NCBI RefSeq assembly: GCF_002250705.1 | Contig: NZ_NMVP01000037.1 | Span: 1-64,000 of the forward strand | Length of the DNA stretch: 64,000 bases | Direction: 5' to 3' | Source of the DNA: Enemella evansiae | Lineage (GTDB): Bacteria; Actinomycetota; Actinomycetes; Propionibacteriales; Propionibacteriaceae | Shown here: piece after piece, positions 39,956 to 49,211 of the stretch | Layout of the letters: the number at the start of each line of letters is the position of its first letter | How positions within the stretch are numbered: position 1 is the first letter of the stretch | The notes under the pieces: generated by a model | The model's input: the letters and a program-made list of their open reading frames with translations, nothing else | Told to the model about the DNA's origin: nothing | Database searches by the model: none | Made by a program: the position numbers and the translations under genes

Positions 39956-41641
39956 ATGGAAGGCGCCCGCCCGGTCCGCGCTCCCCGCGGCACCACCCTG
40001 ACCGCCCGATCCTGGACGACCGAGGCCCCGTTGCGGATGCTGCAGAACAACCTCGACCCCGAGGTCGCCGAGCGCCCCGACGACCTGGTCGTCTACGGCG
40101 GCACGGGTCGCGCGGCGCGGGACTGGAAGTCCTTCGACGCGATGGTGCGCACATTGACCACACTCGCCCCGGACGAGACGATGCTGGTCCAGTCGGGCCG
40201 GCCGGTCGGGGTGTTCCGCACCCACGAGTGGGCGCCCAGGGTGCTGATCGCCAACTCCAACCTGGTACCGGATTGGGCGACCTGGCCGGAATTCCGGCGG
40301 CTCGAGCAGCTCGGCCTGACCATGTATGGGCAGATGACCGCCGGATCCTGGATCTACATCGGCACCCAGGGGATCGTGCAGGGCACCTACGAGACCTTCG
40401 CGGCAGTGGCCGAGAAACGCTTCGGCGGTACGCTCGCCGGCACCCTGACACTGACCGCGGGTTGCGGCGGGATGGGCGGCGCCCAACCGCTGGCGGTCAC
40501 CCTGAACGACGGCGCCTGCCTGATCGTCGACGTCGACCCGGCCCGGCTGCAGCGCCGCGTCGAGCACCGCTACCTCGATGAGGTCGCCGACGATCTGGAC
40601 CAGGCGATCGAGAAAGCCCTTGCCGCCAAGGCGGAGCGGCGCGGCTGGTCGGTCGGCGTCGTCGGCAATGCCGCCGAGGTGTTCCCCGAACTGCTCCGCC
40701 GCGGCGTACCGATCGACATCGTCACCGATCAGACCTCCGCACACGACCCGTTGAGCTACCTGCCGGTCGGGATCGAACTGGACCAGTGGGCCGAGTACGC
40801 CGAGAAGAAGCCCGAGGAGTTCACCGATCGGGCCCGTGAATCGATGGCTGCGCACGTCCGGGCGATGGTCGAGTTCGCCGACGCCGGCGCCGAGGTCTTC
40901 GACTACGGCAACTCGATCCGTGACGAGGCCCGGCAGGGTGGTTACGAGCGGGCGTTCGACTTCCCCGGTTTCGTGCCCGCCTACATCCGGCCGCTGTTCT
41001 GCGAGGGCAAGGGCCCATTCCGCTGGGCCGCGCTCTCCGGCGACCCACAGGACATCGCCGCCACCGACCGCGCCGTGCTGGATCTCTTCCCAGACAATGA
41101 CCGGCTGCACAAGTGGATCCGCGGCGCCCAGGAGCGGATCGCCTTCCAGGGATTGCCGGCACGGATCTGCTGGCTCGGGCAGGGTGAGCGGGACAAGGCG
41201 GGGTTGGCCTTCAACGACCTGGTCGCCAGCGGCGAGGTCAGCGCACCGATCGTGATCGGCCGCGACCACCTGGACTGCGGGTCGGTGGCCTCGCCCTATC
41301 GGGAGACCGAGGCGATGAGCGACGGCTCCGACGCGATCGCCGACTGGCCGCTGCTGAACGCCCTGGTGAACACCTCCTCGGGTGCCTCCTGGGTGTCCAT
41401 CCACCACGGTGGGGGCGTCGGCATCGGCCGCTCGATCCACGCCGGTCAGGTGTCCCTCGCCGACGGAACCCCCTTGGCTGCTGAGAAACTGGCCCGCGTG
41501 TTGAGCAACGATCCCGGCATGGGCGTGATCCGGCATGTGGACGCCGGGTACCCCCGGGCCGCCGAGGTGGCCGCCGAGCAGGGCGTCCGCGTGCCGATGT
41601 CTTCTGCTCTGCAAGCAACCGCGGCGACGAGCGAGCGCTGA
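39956..41641 (+). CDS. hutU: Urocanate hydratase
   Basis: Adds water to urocanate to give 4-imidazolone-5-propionate, using a tightly bound NAD. 561 residues. YGGTGRAARDW near the N-terminus, the NAD-contacting LTAGCGGMGGAQPLA (about 175-189) and the conserved catalytic-Cys region with HLDCGSVASPYRET... are intact. Start ATG 39956 with AAGGAG upstream. The stop overlaps the hutI start in TGATG. Confidence 0.96.
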   Translation: MEGARPVRAPRGTTLTARSWTTEAPLRMLQNNLDPEVAERPDDLVVYGGTGRAARDWKSFDAMVRTLTTLAPDETMLVQSGRPVGVFRTHEWAPRVLIANSNLVPDWATWPEFRRLEQLGLTMYGQMTAGSWIYIGTQGIVQGTYETFAAVAEKRFGGTLAGTLTLTAGCGGMGGAQPLAVTLNDGACLIVDVDPARLQRRVEHRYLDEVADDLDQAIEKALAAKAERRGWSVGVVGNAAEVFPELLRRGVPIDIVTDQTSAHDPLSYLPVGIELDQWAEYAEKKPEEFTDRARESMAAHVRAMVEFADAGAEVFDYGNSIRDEARQGGYERAFDFPGFVPAYIRPLFCEGKGPFRWAALSGDPQDIAATDRAVLDLFPDNDRLHKWIRGAQERIAFQGLPARICWLGQGERDKAGLAFNDLVASGEVSAPIVIGRDHLDCGSVASPYRETEAMSDGSDAIADWPLLNALVNTSSGASWVSIHHGGGVGIGRSIHAGQVSLADGTPLAAEKLARVLSNDPGMGVIRHVDAGYPRAAEVAAEQGVRVPMSSALQATAATSER

Positions 41642-42843
41642 TGTGCGCGGTCCTGCACACCGGCCTCACCGAGCTGGTCACCTGCACCGGCGAGGGTCCG
41701 GACCCGGTGGAGCGGCTCGGCATCCTGCCCGATGCCGCCCTGGTGGTACGTGAGGGTGTGGTGGACTGGATCGGCCCGGTTGCCGAGGCGCCGGCCGCCG
41801 ACGAGCGGGTCGATCACGGCGGCCGCAGCATGATCCCGGCCTTCGTCGACTCGCACTCGCACCTCGTCTTCGCCGGTGACCGATCGGCGGAGTTCACCGC
41901 GCGGATGGCCGGGATTCCCTATGACGGTGGCGGAATCGCCACCACGATGACCGCGACCAGGGCCGCCTCCGAAGACGAGTTGCGCGCCCTGCTGGCTGCC
42001 CGGGTGGCCGAGCTGCGTGGCCAGGGCAGCGACCTGGTCGAGATCAAGACCGGTTACGGGTTGGATGTCGCGACCGAGACCCGGGCGGCCCGGCTGGCGG
42101 CCGAGGTGACCGACGAGGTCACCTTCCTCGGCGCCCATGTGGTACCGCCGGAATACCGCGATCACCGCACCGATTACGTCGAGCTGGTCACCGGACCGAT
42201 GCTCGACGCCGTTGCCCCGTACGCCCGCTGGATCGACGTCTTCTGCGAGCCGAACAGCCCGCATTCCTTCACCGGCGAGGAATCCCGCGAGGTGCTGGAG
42301 GCCGGCCGGCGCGCGGGGCTGGGGCTGCGGGTGCACGGCAATCAGCTCGGCCCGGGTCCGGGCGTACGCCTGGCGGTCGAGCTGGGCGCGGCGAGCGTGG
42401 ACCACTGCACCTTTCTCGACGAGGCCGATGTCGATGCCCTGGCGGGCGCGGACACGATCGCCACGCTGCTGCCCGGGGTGGAGTTCAGCACCCGCTCCCC
42501 CTACCCGGATGCGCGCCGGTTGCTTGATGCCGGGGTGCGGGTGGCGCTGGCCACCGACTGCAACCCGGGCACCTGCTACAGCTCCTCGATGCCGCTGATG
42601 ATCGCGCTCGCGGTGCGGGAGATGGGCATGCATCCGGCCGAGGCGCTCTATGCGACGACCGCCACCGCGGCGGATTCCCTGCACCGCACGGATGCCGGCC
42701 GGATCCGGGTCGGTGACCCGGCCCGGTTGACCGTGCTCGACGCCCCCTCCTGGGAGCATCTCGCCTACCGCCCGGGCGTACCCCTGTCCCGGCCGGTCAC
42801 CGGTGCGGATTCCCCATGGCCCAGCAGTCGGCGATCTGCCTAA
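41641..42843 (+). CDS. hutI: Imidazolonepropionase
   Basis: Amidohydrolase that opens the imidazolone ring to N-formimidoyl-L-glutamate. 400 residues. Metal site H72-x-H74 in DSHSHLVFAGDR, HGNQLGPG with the next His, VDHCTFL and ATDCNPGTCYSSSMPL with the catalytic Asp. One-base overlap with hutU. The next pathway step (hutF plus hutG, or hutG alone) is not in the window, so it must be encoded elsewhere. Confidence 0.95.
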   Translation: MCAVLHTGLTELVTCTGEGPDPVERLGILPDAALVVREGVVDWIGPVAEAPAADERVDHGGRSMIPAFVDSHSHLVFAGDRSAEFTARMAGIPYDGGGIATTMTATRAASEDELRALLAARVAELRGQGSDLVEIKTGYGLDVATETRAARLAAEVTDEVTFLGAHVVPPEYRDHRTDYVELVTGPMLDAVAPYARWIDVFCEPNSPHSFTGEESREVLEAGRRAGLGLRVHGNQLGPGPGVRLAVELGAASVDHCTFLDEADVDALAGADTIATLLPGVEFSTRSPYPDARRLLDAGVRVALATDCNPGTCYSSSMPLMIALAVREMGMHPAEALYATTATAADSLHRTDAGRIRVGDPARLTVLDAPSWEHLAYRPGVPLSRPVTGADSPWPSSRRSA

Positions 42844-43457
42844 CCGCCGAAGAGCAGCCGCAGACCGAGCACCAGCATGATCACCGCGATCGCGCCATCG
42901 AGGATCCGCCAGGCGATGGGTCTGGCGAAGACCCGGCCGAGCAGGCGCGCGCCATAACCCAGCGCGGTGAACCAGATGATGCTGCCCAGGCAGGCGCCGA
43001 CGGCGAACGCCCATTGGTAGGGCCGGTGTGAACTGGCCACGGCGCCGAGCAGCACCACGGTGTCGAGATAGACGTGCGGGTTCAGCCAGGTCAGCGCGGC
43101 GGCGGTCGCCACGGCCTGCCACAGTGAGGTCGGCCCACCGGCGGTCTCGGCCCGCAATCGTTCGGTCCGCACCGCGCGCCGGGCCGCCAGCACGGCATAG
43201 GCGATCAGGAAGGCCGCCCCGCCGAAGCGGATCACCCAGACCAGCAGCGGCACCCGCTGCACGATCGCTCCCATTCCGGCGACGCCGGCCACGATCAGCA
43301 CCAGGTCGGAGATCGCGCAGAGCGCGACGATCGGCCCGACGTGTTCGCGGCGCAGGCCCTGACGCAGCACGTAGGCGTTCTGGGCGCCGATCGCGATGAT
43401 CAGCGACAGCCCGAATCCCAGTCCGGCAAGGGCAGCAGGCACGGTCGCGGGGTCCAT
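42840..43457 (-). CDS. lysE: LysE/ArgO-family amino-acid exporter
   Basis: 205-residue permease with about six hydrophobic segments. GFGLSLIIAIGAQNAYVLRQG at the N-terminus (21 residues here split as GFGLSLIIAIG and AQNAYVLRQG) and TWLNPHVYLDTVVLLG are LysE hallmarks. It exports basic amino acids. Start ATG 43457 is preferred; ATG 43487 would add ten residues. Divergent from a LysG/ArgP-like regulator, the classical arrangement. Its end overlaps the convergent hutI end by 4 bases. Confidence 0.92.
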   Translation of the reverse strand: MDPATVPAALAGLGFGLSLIIAIGAQNAYVLRQGLRREHVGPIVALCAISDLVLIVAGVAGMGAIVQRVPLLVWVIRFGGAAFLIAYAVLAARRAVRTERLRAETAGGPTSLWQAVATAAALTWLNPHVYLDTVVLLGAVASSHRPYQWAFAVGACLGSIIWFTALGYGARLLGRVFARPIAWRILDGAIAVIMLVLGLRLLFGG

Positions 43458-43528
43458 GCGAACAACGGTACGGACCTCGTCACGCATTAGTCCAACTATG
43501 TTTTCTTCACTTGCCTTAGCATTGCTTC

Positions 43529-44383
43529 ATGGATTCGGAGCAACTGCGTACCCTGCTGGCGGTCGTCGACGAGGGCTCGTTCGAGGATGCGGCGTACGCC
43601 CTGGGCATCACCCCGTCGGCGGTCAGCCAGCGGATCAAGGCGCTGGAGACCCAGCTCGGCCGCACCGTGCTCGTCCGGGCCCGCCCCGTCACCGCCACCG
43701 AGTCGGGCACCGTGCTGCTCCGACTGGCCCGCCAGCAGGCCCTGCTGCAGGCCGACGCGCTTGCCGAGCTCGGCGCCGCCGAGGGCACTCGCGCGACGCT
43801 CTCGGTGGTGGTCAACGCGGACTCGCTCGCCACCTGGGCGCTCGCCCCGCTGGCCGATGTCGCAGCATCCCAACCGGTACGCCTGGAGGTGCGTCGGGAG
43901 GACCAGGACCACTCGACCCGCTGGCTGCGTACCGGTGCCGCGATGGCCGCGGTCACCTCGGTCGCCGACCCGGTTCCGGGCTGCACCGTACGCCGGCTCG
44001 GCGCGATGACCTACCGCCCGATGTGCTCCCCGGCGTACCGGGACCGCTGGTTCCCCGAAGGGGCGAGCACGGCGGCACTGGCCGAGGCCCCGCTGGTGGT
44101 GTTCGATCGCTCCGACGACCTGCAGCACCGCTGGCTCCGCCGCCGGAGCCGGCGCCTCGATCCGCCGCGGCACTACATCCCCGAATCCACCAGCTACGCG
44201 CAGGCGGTCCGGTTGGGGCTCGGGTGGGGCATGATCCCCGACCTGCAACGCACCCCCGACCTGGTGGACCTGGAACCCGGCGGTGCGGTCACGGTGCCGC
44301 TGTTCTGGCAGCAGTGGAAGCTGCGCTCCCCCGTCCTGGATGCGCTCGCCGAGGCGCTGGCGGAGGCGGCACCAAACGCCTGA
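43529..44383 (+). CDS. lysG: LysR-family regulator, LysG/ArgP type
   Basis: 284 residues. LysR helix-turn-helix: LRTLLAVVDEGSFEDAAYAL, then GITPSAVSQRIKALETQLGR. The effector domain includes WALAPLADVA and the C-terminal GLGWGMIPDLQ, characteristic of the ArgP/LysG branch that activates lysE/argO when lysine or arginine is high. The 41-71 bases between it and lysE are AT-rich with TAGT-CCA-ACTA, a possible site. Confidence 0.92.
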   Translation: MDSEQLRTLLAVVDEGSFEDAAYALGITPSAVSQRIKALETQLGRTVLVRARPVTATESGTVLLRLARQQALLQADALAELGAAEGTRATLSVVVNADSLATWALAPLADVAASQPVRLEVRREDQDHSTRWLRTGAAMAAVTSVADPVPGCTVRRLGAMTYRPMCSPAYRDRWFPEGASTAALAEAPLVVFDRSDDLQHRWLRRRSRRLDPPRHYIPESTSYAQAVRLGLGWGMIPDLQRTPDLVDLEPGGAVTVPLFWQQWKLRSPVLDALAEALAEAAPNA

Positions 44384-44470
44384 GGCTCGCCGCCCTGTTG
44401 TCGCCGCGGACCGCGCGGGCATACTGGGTGACCCGATCCGCAACTCGGTGGATTCGAGAGGAGTCTCCCG

Positions 44471-44656
44471 ATGACCGAACCGCACACCGACCAGTTCGTT
44501 CCCGACGAGGACCGCGCAGTGGAGCTGACCGAGGACGAGGTGATCCTCCCCGACGACGCCCCGGTCGACGACGAGGACCGGCACGTGCAACCGCTCGACC
44601 CCGACCTCGACGGCCCGATGGATCGCGACGCGCCCGCCCGGCCCGAGGACCAGTGA
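44471..44656 (+). CDS. Small acidic protein of unknown function
   Basis: 61 residues, about a third Asp/Glu, no Cys, no hydrophobic core, so probably disordered. GAGAGGAG upstream. The stop overlaps the ATG of the Rieske gene (TGATG), so it is translationally coupled to it. It may be a partner or expression leader of the Rieske protein. No family recognised. Confidence 0.65.
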   Translation: MTEPHTDQFVPDEDRAVELTEDEVILPDDAPVDDEDRHVQPLDPDLDGPMDRDAPARPEDQ

Positions 44657-45090
44657 TGACCAGCCGACGTGCCCTGCTGGGGGCCGCCGGTGGGCTGTCG
44701 GCGCTCGCCGTCGGCGCCCTGACCGGTTGTTCCAGCGGCGCCGGATCCCGGGATTCCCGCAGCTCGGCGCCACCCGCCGGAGACGCGAGCGCCCCGCCGG
44801 CGCCCCCGGGCGCGGTGGCGAGCACCGCGGAGATCCCGGTCGGCAGCGGCAAGATCCTCCCCGCTGCCCAGTTGGTGGTCACCCAGCCGACCGCCGGCGA
44901 GTTCGTCGGCCTCTCGGCCTTCTGCACCCATCAGGGCTGCATCGTCTCCCAGCTCCGCGGCAGCACCATCGTCTGCGGCTGCCACGGCTCCCAGTTCGGC
45001 CTGGACGGTTCGGTGCAGAAGGGTCCGGCCAACAAACCCCTGGAGAAGATCCCGGTACGCGTCCAGGGCGACGGCATCGTCAAGGGCTGA
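44656..45090 (+). CDS. Rieske [2Fe-2S] lipoprotein
   Basis: 144 residues. N-terminal Tat-like signal with twin Arg (MTSRRALLGAAGG) running into a lipobox ALTGC (C25), then a Ser/Pro/Ala-rich linker. The Rieske cluster motifs are FCTHQGC (C90, H92, disulfide C95) and CGCHGSQF (C107, C109, H110). Cluster ligands and disulfide pair are complete. It is probably anchored on the outer face of the membrane. No bc-complex genes are nearby, so it is a standalone Rieske protein of unknown partner. The last 11 bases overlap the convergent MHS gene. Confidence 0.9.
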   Translation: MTSRRALLGAAGGLSALAVGALTGCSSGAGSRDSRSSAPPAGDASAPPAPPGAVASTAEIPVGSGKILPAAQLVVTQPTAGEFVGLSAFCTHQGCIVSQLRGSTIVCGCHGSQFGLDGSVQKGPANKPLEKIPVRVQGDGIVKG

Positions 45091-46504
45091 CGGTTTCCGC
45101 GGTGGTGTCGTCCTGATAGTTGGTGTCCCGGGTCTCCTGAGCCAGGAACAACCCGATCATGGTGAGCACCGCGGCACCGAGGACGTAGAATCCGACATAG
45201 ACGATCTTGCCGCCGTTGGCCTGCCAGAGAGCGACCAGCGCGAACGGCGCGGGCCCGGCGCCGATCACCGAGGCAAGGTTGTAGGAGACCGCCGAGCCGG
45301 TGTAGCGGACGTTGGCGGGGAACAGTTCCGGCAGGTACGCCGCCATCGGCCCGTAGGTGAGACCCATCAGGATGAACCCGACGATCAGCCCGAGCAGGGC
45401 ACCGTATCGGCCGGCGTTGAACAGCGGATGCAGCACCAGGCCGTAGACGCCGATCAGCACGGTCACCCCCATCAGCATCCGCCGCCGGCCGAGGCGTTCG
45501 GCGAGCGGGCCGGAGACGACGGTGAAGATGCCGAAGAAGACCACCGCGATGATCAGATAGGTGAGGAACTCGGTGCGCGCGAAACCCAGCCCGGGAGTGA
45601 AACCGGCGGGGTTGAACGGCTTGCCCGCCTTGGCCGCCGCAGCGGCAGCCGCCTCGACGGTGGCGGCGGTGGTGCCGTAGGTGAGTGTGAACGCGGTCAT
45701 CATGTAGAAGATCACGTAGGTGGCGATCATGATCACCGTGCCCAGGATCAACGGCTTCCAGGACTTCTTCAGCACGCTGGCGAGCGGGACGCGGACGACC
45801 TCACCGCGATCCAGCACCTTCTGGAACGACGGGGTCTCGATCAGCTGGAAGCGGACATAGAGACCGACGACGACCAGCAGGGCCGAGACCAGGAACGGGA
45901 TCCGCCAACCCCACGAGTTGAACGCCTGCGGGCTCAGATAGGTGTTCAGCAGCAGGAACAGCAGGTTCGAGGTCAGGAAGCCGATCGGGGCACCGAGCTG
46001 CGGGAAGGTGCCATAGATGGCCCGCTTGCCGGCCGGCGCGTTCTCGGTCGCCAGCAGCGCGGCACCCGACCACTCCCCACCGAGACCGATGCCCTGGGTG
46101 AATCGCAGCACCACAAGGAAAAGCGGCGCCAGGATGGACCAGCCGGGGGTGAGTGCGGTGGGCAGGCACCCGATCAGGAAGGTGCCGATGCCCATCACCA
46201 GCAGGCTGGCCACCAGGGTCTTCTTCCGGCCGATCCGGTCGCCGAAGTGACCGAAGATCAGCGAACCCAGTGGGCGCGCCAGGAACGCCACCCCGAACAC
46301 CGCGAAGGAGGCGAGCAGTTCGGTGGTGGGGTTCTTGGACGGGAAGAACAGGCTCGGGAAGACCAGCGAGGCGGCCGTCCCATAGGCATAGAAATCGAAG
46401 AACTCGATCGTGGTGCCGACCAGGCTGGCGGTCAGTACGCGGCCCCGGGTGTTCGGGTTCGCGCCCGATGGCTGCTTCGTCGCATCCTCGGCGGTGTCGG
46501 TCAT
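45080..46504 (-). CDS. MHS-family (ProP/KgtP/ShiA-like) metabolite:proton symporter
   Basis: 474-residue MFS transporter with twelve hydrophobic segments. N-terminal GTTIEFFDFYAYGTAASLVF and GHFGDRIGRKKTLV, with GIGLGGEWSGAALLATENAP, are the metabolite:H+ symporter hallmarks. This group imports dicarboxylates, shikimate, proline/betaine and similar compounds. The TM7-TM8 loop is extended (Ala-rich, about 280-300). Start ATG 46504. No enzyme gene nearby points to a substrate. Confidence 0.9.
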   Translation of the reverse strand: MTDTAEDATKQPSGANPNTRGRVLTASLVGTTIEFFDFYAYGTAASLVFPSLFFPSKNPTTELLASFAVFGVAFLARPLGSLIFGHFGDRIGRKKTLVASLLVMGIGTFLIGCLPTALTPGWSILAPLFLVVLRFTQGIGLGGEWSGAALLATENAPAGKRAIYGTFPQLGAPIGFLTSNLLFLLLNTYLSPQAFNSWGWRIPFLVSALLVVVGLYVRFQLIETPSFQKVLDRGEVVRVPLASVLKKSWKPLILGTVIMIATYVIFYMMTAFTLTYGTTAATVEAAAAAAAKAGKPFNPAGFTPGLGFARTEFLTYLIIAVVFFGIFTVVSGPLAERLGRRRMLMGVTVLIGVYGLVLHPLFNAGRYGALLGLIVGFILMGLTYGPMAAYLPELFPANVRYTGSAVSYNLASVIGAGPAPFALVALWQANGGKIVYVGFYVLGAAVLTMIGLFLAQETRDTNYQDDTTAETVSP

Positions 46505-46580
46505 GGGTCCCCTTCGTTCGGTGAGCGGGGCAACCCTAGGACCGATTTCGGGACTCGCGCCGGCGTTCCACGATCTGTCC

Positions 46581-46704
46581 GTTCAGCGAACAGCCCGCCA
46601 TGCGCCGCGAAGCGGCAGTGGCCTCTTAGGTTCATCGAGTAGCCAGCCATGCGGAGCGCAGCGGAGCAATGGCTGGCGTGTCGAGATGAACGGGCTCATC
46701 TCGA
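46581..46704. repeat. Palindromic repeat with degenerate first unit
   Basis: The main palindrome at 46630-46691 has GTTCATC/GATGAAC outer and CCAGCCAT/ATGGCTGG inner arms around the common CATCGAGTAG and GTGTCGAGATG. A degraded first unit (CCCGCCATGCGCCGCGAAGC) lies at about 46593-46612. The closing arm also forms a hairpin with the following TCATCTCGA (46681-46689 with 46696-46704). Confidence 0.85.
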
Positions 46705-46773
46705 TGCTCTTCTGCCACCTACCCGGGAGCGGGCTGATCGGCGACCGGCCTGATCGGGGCTCGCGCCGACTTC

Positions 46774-46831
46774 GCGGCCCAACTCTCACTCCGCGGCCTG
46801 TATGCGGTCCGCGGAGTGAGAGTTGAGCCGC
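46774..46831. terminator. 23-bp-stem hairpin downstream of the suf operon
   Basis: Left arm 46774-46796 and right arm 46809-46831 are complementary at 22 of 23 positions (core CTCTCACTCCGCGG), with a loop of 12 bases. It is followed on the plus strand by the direct repeat GGAGAACGCCTGT (46837-46849, 46853-46865). It lies beyond the end of the last suf gene and before the MHS gene. Probably the suf terminator, although no T-run is seen. Confidence 0.6.
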
Positions 46832-46901
46832 ACAGTGGAGAACGCCTGTCAAGGAGAACGCCTGTTTCGGCTGGGCCATGCGGAATGCAGGCGGTGAGGC
46901 G

Positions 46902-46925
46902 GGTCGCTGCGCGAGCTGCTCGAGG
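46902..46925. repeat. Partial copy of palindromic repeat type B
   Basis: GGTCGCTGCGCGAGCTGCTCGAGG matches the second half of the B palindrome at 38.1 kb, with one change in the stem. It lies just behind the sufT-like stop codon. Confidence 0.6.
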
Positions 46926-46942
46926 GCCGTGGGGCGTACGGC

Positions 46943-47368
46943 TCAGACGTTGAAGCCGAGCATCCGGAGCTGGTCGCGTCCGTCGTCGCTGATCTTCTCC
47001 GGGGTCCACGGCGGCATCCAGACCCAGTTGATCGCGGTCCGGGTGGCCAGGTCCTTCAGCGCGGTGTCGGTCTGGTCCTCGATCACGTCGGTCAGCGGGC
47101 AGGCCGCCGAGGTCAGCGTCATGTCGACCGTCACCGAGGAGTCGTCGTCGACGTGCAGCCCGTAGACCAGCCCGAGGTCGACGACGTTGATCCCCAGTTC
47201 GGGGTCAACGACGTCCTTCAGCGCCTCGAGGAGCTCCTCCTCGTTGGGCTTGCCGTCGACGACCTCACCGGTCGCCGGATCGGTGACCTCGGGGGTCTGG
47301 TCGGGCAGGGTGTCGCGGACCCGGTCCGAGGGCCGGACCTGCTCGGTTTCGGTGCTCTGCTCGGTCAT
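46943..47368 (-). CDS. sufT: SufT-like iron-sulfur assembly factor (MIP18/DUF59)
   Basis: 141 residues. An acidic N-terminal extension is followed by the MIP18 core: LLEALKDVVDPELGINVVDL, then GLVYGLHVDDDSSVTVDMTL and TSAACPLTDVIEDQ with the conserved Cys. It assists late steps of Fe-S cluster delivery. Start ATG 47368. Last gene of the suf operon, 20 bases after sufU. Confidence 0.92.
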   Translation of the reverse strand: MTEQSTETEQVRPSDRVRDTLPDQTPEVTDPATGEVVDGKPNEEELLEALKDVVDPELGINVVDLGLVYGLHVDDDSSVTVDMTLTSAACPLTDVIEDQTDTALKDLATRTAINWVWMPPWTPEKISDDGRDQLRMLGFNV

Positions 47369-47388
47369 CGTCGTGTCCTTTCGGTCGG

Positions 47389-47853
47389 TCACGGTTCCAC
47401 TGTATGCGCCGCCGGCGCCTTCGCTCCGGCCTGCAGGGCCGCATCCCGGAAGGCCTCCCAGCCGAGCAGGGCGCACTTGATCCGGGCGGGGAACTTGGCG
47501 ACGCCGACGAACGCGATCGCGTCCTCGAAGACGTCCTCGTCGGGCTCGTAGTTGCCGCGGGAGTCCATCATCGTCTTGAACTCCTCGTGCAGCTCGAACG
47601 CCTCCGAGACCGGCTTGCCGATCACCAGGTCGGTCATCACCGAGGTGGACGCCTGGGAGATCGAACACCCCTCGGCGTCATAGGAAATGTCGGCGACCTT
47701 GTCGCCGTCCAGGTGCACCCGCAGCGTCAGCTCGTCACCGCAGGACGGGTTGACGTGGTGCACCTCGGCCTCGTGCGGATCGCGGAGACCGCTGTGGTGC
47801 TTGGCCTTGTAGTGATCCAGGATGATCTGCTGGTACAGCTCCTCGACGTTCAT
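47389..47853 (-). CDS. sufU: SufU, zinc-dependent sulfurtransferase / scaffold-like protein
   Basis: 154 residues. Conserved ligands C38 and D40 (NPSCGD), C63 (EGCSIS) and C127 (KCALLGW) match SufU, which takes persulfide sulfur from SufS through a Zn-bound Cys. The start ATG 47853 lies 4 bases past the sufS stop. Order sufS-sufU matches Gram-positive suf operons. Confidence 0.95.
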   Translation of the reverse strand: MNVEELYQQIILDHYKAKHHSGLRDPHEAEVHHVNPSCGDELTLRVHLDGDKVADISYDAEGCSISQASTSVMTDLVIGKPVSEAFELHEEFKTMMDSRGNYEPDEDVFEDAIAFVGVAKFPARIKCALLGWEAFRDAALQAGAKAPAAHTVEP

Positions 47854-47857
47854 GCAC

Positions 47858-49165
47858 TCACCCCTTGAAGAAGTTGATCGTGTACGCCAGCGCGTCGACG
47901 AGCGCATTGATCTCGCCACGGGTGGTGTAGAGGTAGGACGAGGCCCGGGTGGAGGACTGGATGCCCAGCCGCTCGTGCAACGGCCGGGCGCAGTGGTGCC
48001 CGCCGCGGACGGCGACCAGCCGGCTGTCCAGCAGCTGCGAGACGTCGTGGGGGTGGATCCCGTCCAGCGTGAAGGAGATCGCTCCGCCCCGCTCGACCAT
48101 CTCGGTGGGACCGAGGATTCGCAACCCGGGCAGGGTTTTCAGGCCCTCCAGGGCGTACGCGGTGATCTCGGCCTCGTGCCGGGCGATGGCCGGCATGCCG
48201 ACACCGGTGAGGTAGTCGACCGCGGCGCCCAAGCCGGCGGCCTGCGCGATCGGCGGCGTACCGGCCTCGAAGCGGTGCGGCGGCGGCGCCCAGGTGGAAC
48301 CGGTCATCCGGACCACCTCGATCATCTCTCCCCCGCCAAGGAACGGCGGCAGCGAGGCGAGCAGATCGTAGCGGCCCCAGAGCACACCGATCCCGGTCGG
48401 CCCGACCATCTTGTGGCCGGTGAACGCGACCAGGTCGGCACCCAGCTCACTCACCGAGGTCGGCAGCTGCGGTACGCCCTGGGAGGCGTCGACGACCACG
48501 ACCGCGCCGACCGCGTGCGCCTGGTCGGCGAGCTGGCGGATCGGGTTGATGGTGCCGAGCACATTGGACACCCAGGTCAGGGAGACGACCTTGGTGCGCT
48601 CATTGATCAGACCTTCGCGTTCGGCCTTCTCCAGATCCAGCCGGCCCTCGTCGGTGATGTCGAACCAGCGCAGCGTGGCACCGGTCCGCTCGGCGAGCAG
48701 CTGCCAGGGCACGATGTTGGAGTGGTGCTCCATCACCGAGACCACGATCTCGTCACCGGGGCCGAGGGCGAGGTGCTGACCGAGGGTGTGCGCGCACAGG
48801 TTCAGCGCCTCGGAGGCGTTCTTGGTGAACACCACCTCCTCGCTGCGCGCGGCGCCGATGAAGGTCCCGACCTTGGCCCGGCCGCCCTCGAACGCCTCGG
48901 TCGCCTCGGCACCGAGGACGTGCATCGCGCGGGCGACGTTCGCGTTGTGCAGCCGGTAGTGCTCGGCGATCGTCTCGATCACCGACTCCGGCTTCTGCGA
49001 GGTGTTCGCCGAGTCGAGATAGACCAGCGGCTTGCCGTCGATCGTCCGTTCCAGGACGGGAAAATCGCGGCGGATCGCCTCGACGTCGAACGGCGCGGAC
49101 GCATCCGGCTGCGGTTCGACCGGCAGCGGCGCGGTGTCCGGGATCTCCTCGTTGGTGTGGGTCAC
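47858..49165 (-). CDS. sufS: Cysteine desulfurase SufS
   Basis: PLP enzyme that supplies sulfur for Fe-S clusters. 435 residues from GTG 49165 with AGGAGG upstream. PLP lysine K252 (AFTGHKM), the EHHSN loop (146-150) and active-site C392 (RGGHHCARPLH) are intact; this short Cys-loop form pairs with SufU. A 25-residue Pro/Asp-rich N-terminal extension is typical of actinobacteria. Confidence 0.96.
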   Translation of the reverse strand: MTHTNEEIPDTAPLPVEPQPDASAPFDVEAIRRDFPVLERTIDGKPLVYLDSANTSQKPESVIETIAEHYRLHNANVARAMHVLGAEATEAFEGGRAKVGTFIGAARSEEVVFTKNASEALNLCAHTLGQHLALGPGDEIVVSVMEHHSNIVPWQLLAERTGATLRWFDITDEGRLDLEKAEREGLINERTKVVSLTWVSNVLGTINPIRQLADQAHAVGAVVVVDASQGVPQLPTSVSELGADLVAFTGHKMVGPTGIGVLWGRYDLLASLPPFLGGGEMIEVVRMTGSTWAPPPHRFEAGTPPIAQAAGLGAAVDYLTGVGMPAIARHEAEITAYALEGLKTLPGLRILGPTEMVERGGAISFTLDGIHPHDVSQLLDSRLVAVRGGHHCARPLHERLGIQSSTRASSYLYTTRGEINALVDALAYTINFFKG

Positions 49166-49211
49166 CCCGCACCTCCTGTTCTGATCAATGGCCCTGTTCT
49201 GCCTGGATCGC

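Noticed and set aside
37215..42843. Missing hutG/hutF as evidence of a broken pathway
   Set aside because: Actinobacteria often encode these enzymes elsewhere; the window cannot decide.
44656..45090. Rieske protein as subunit of a bc1 complex
   Set aside because: No qcrA/B/C or cytochrome genes nearby and the protein is a small lipoprotein rather than a multi-span QcrA.
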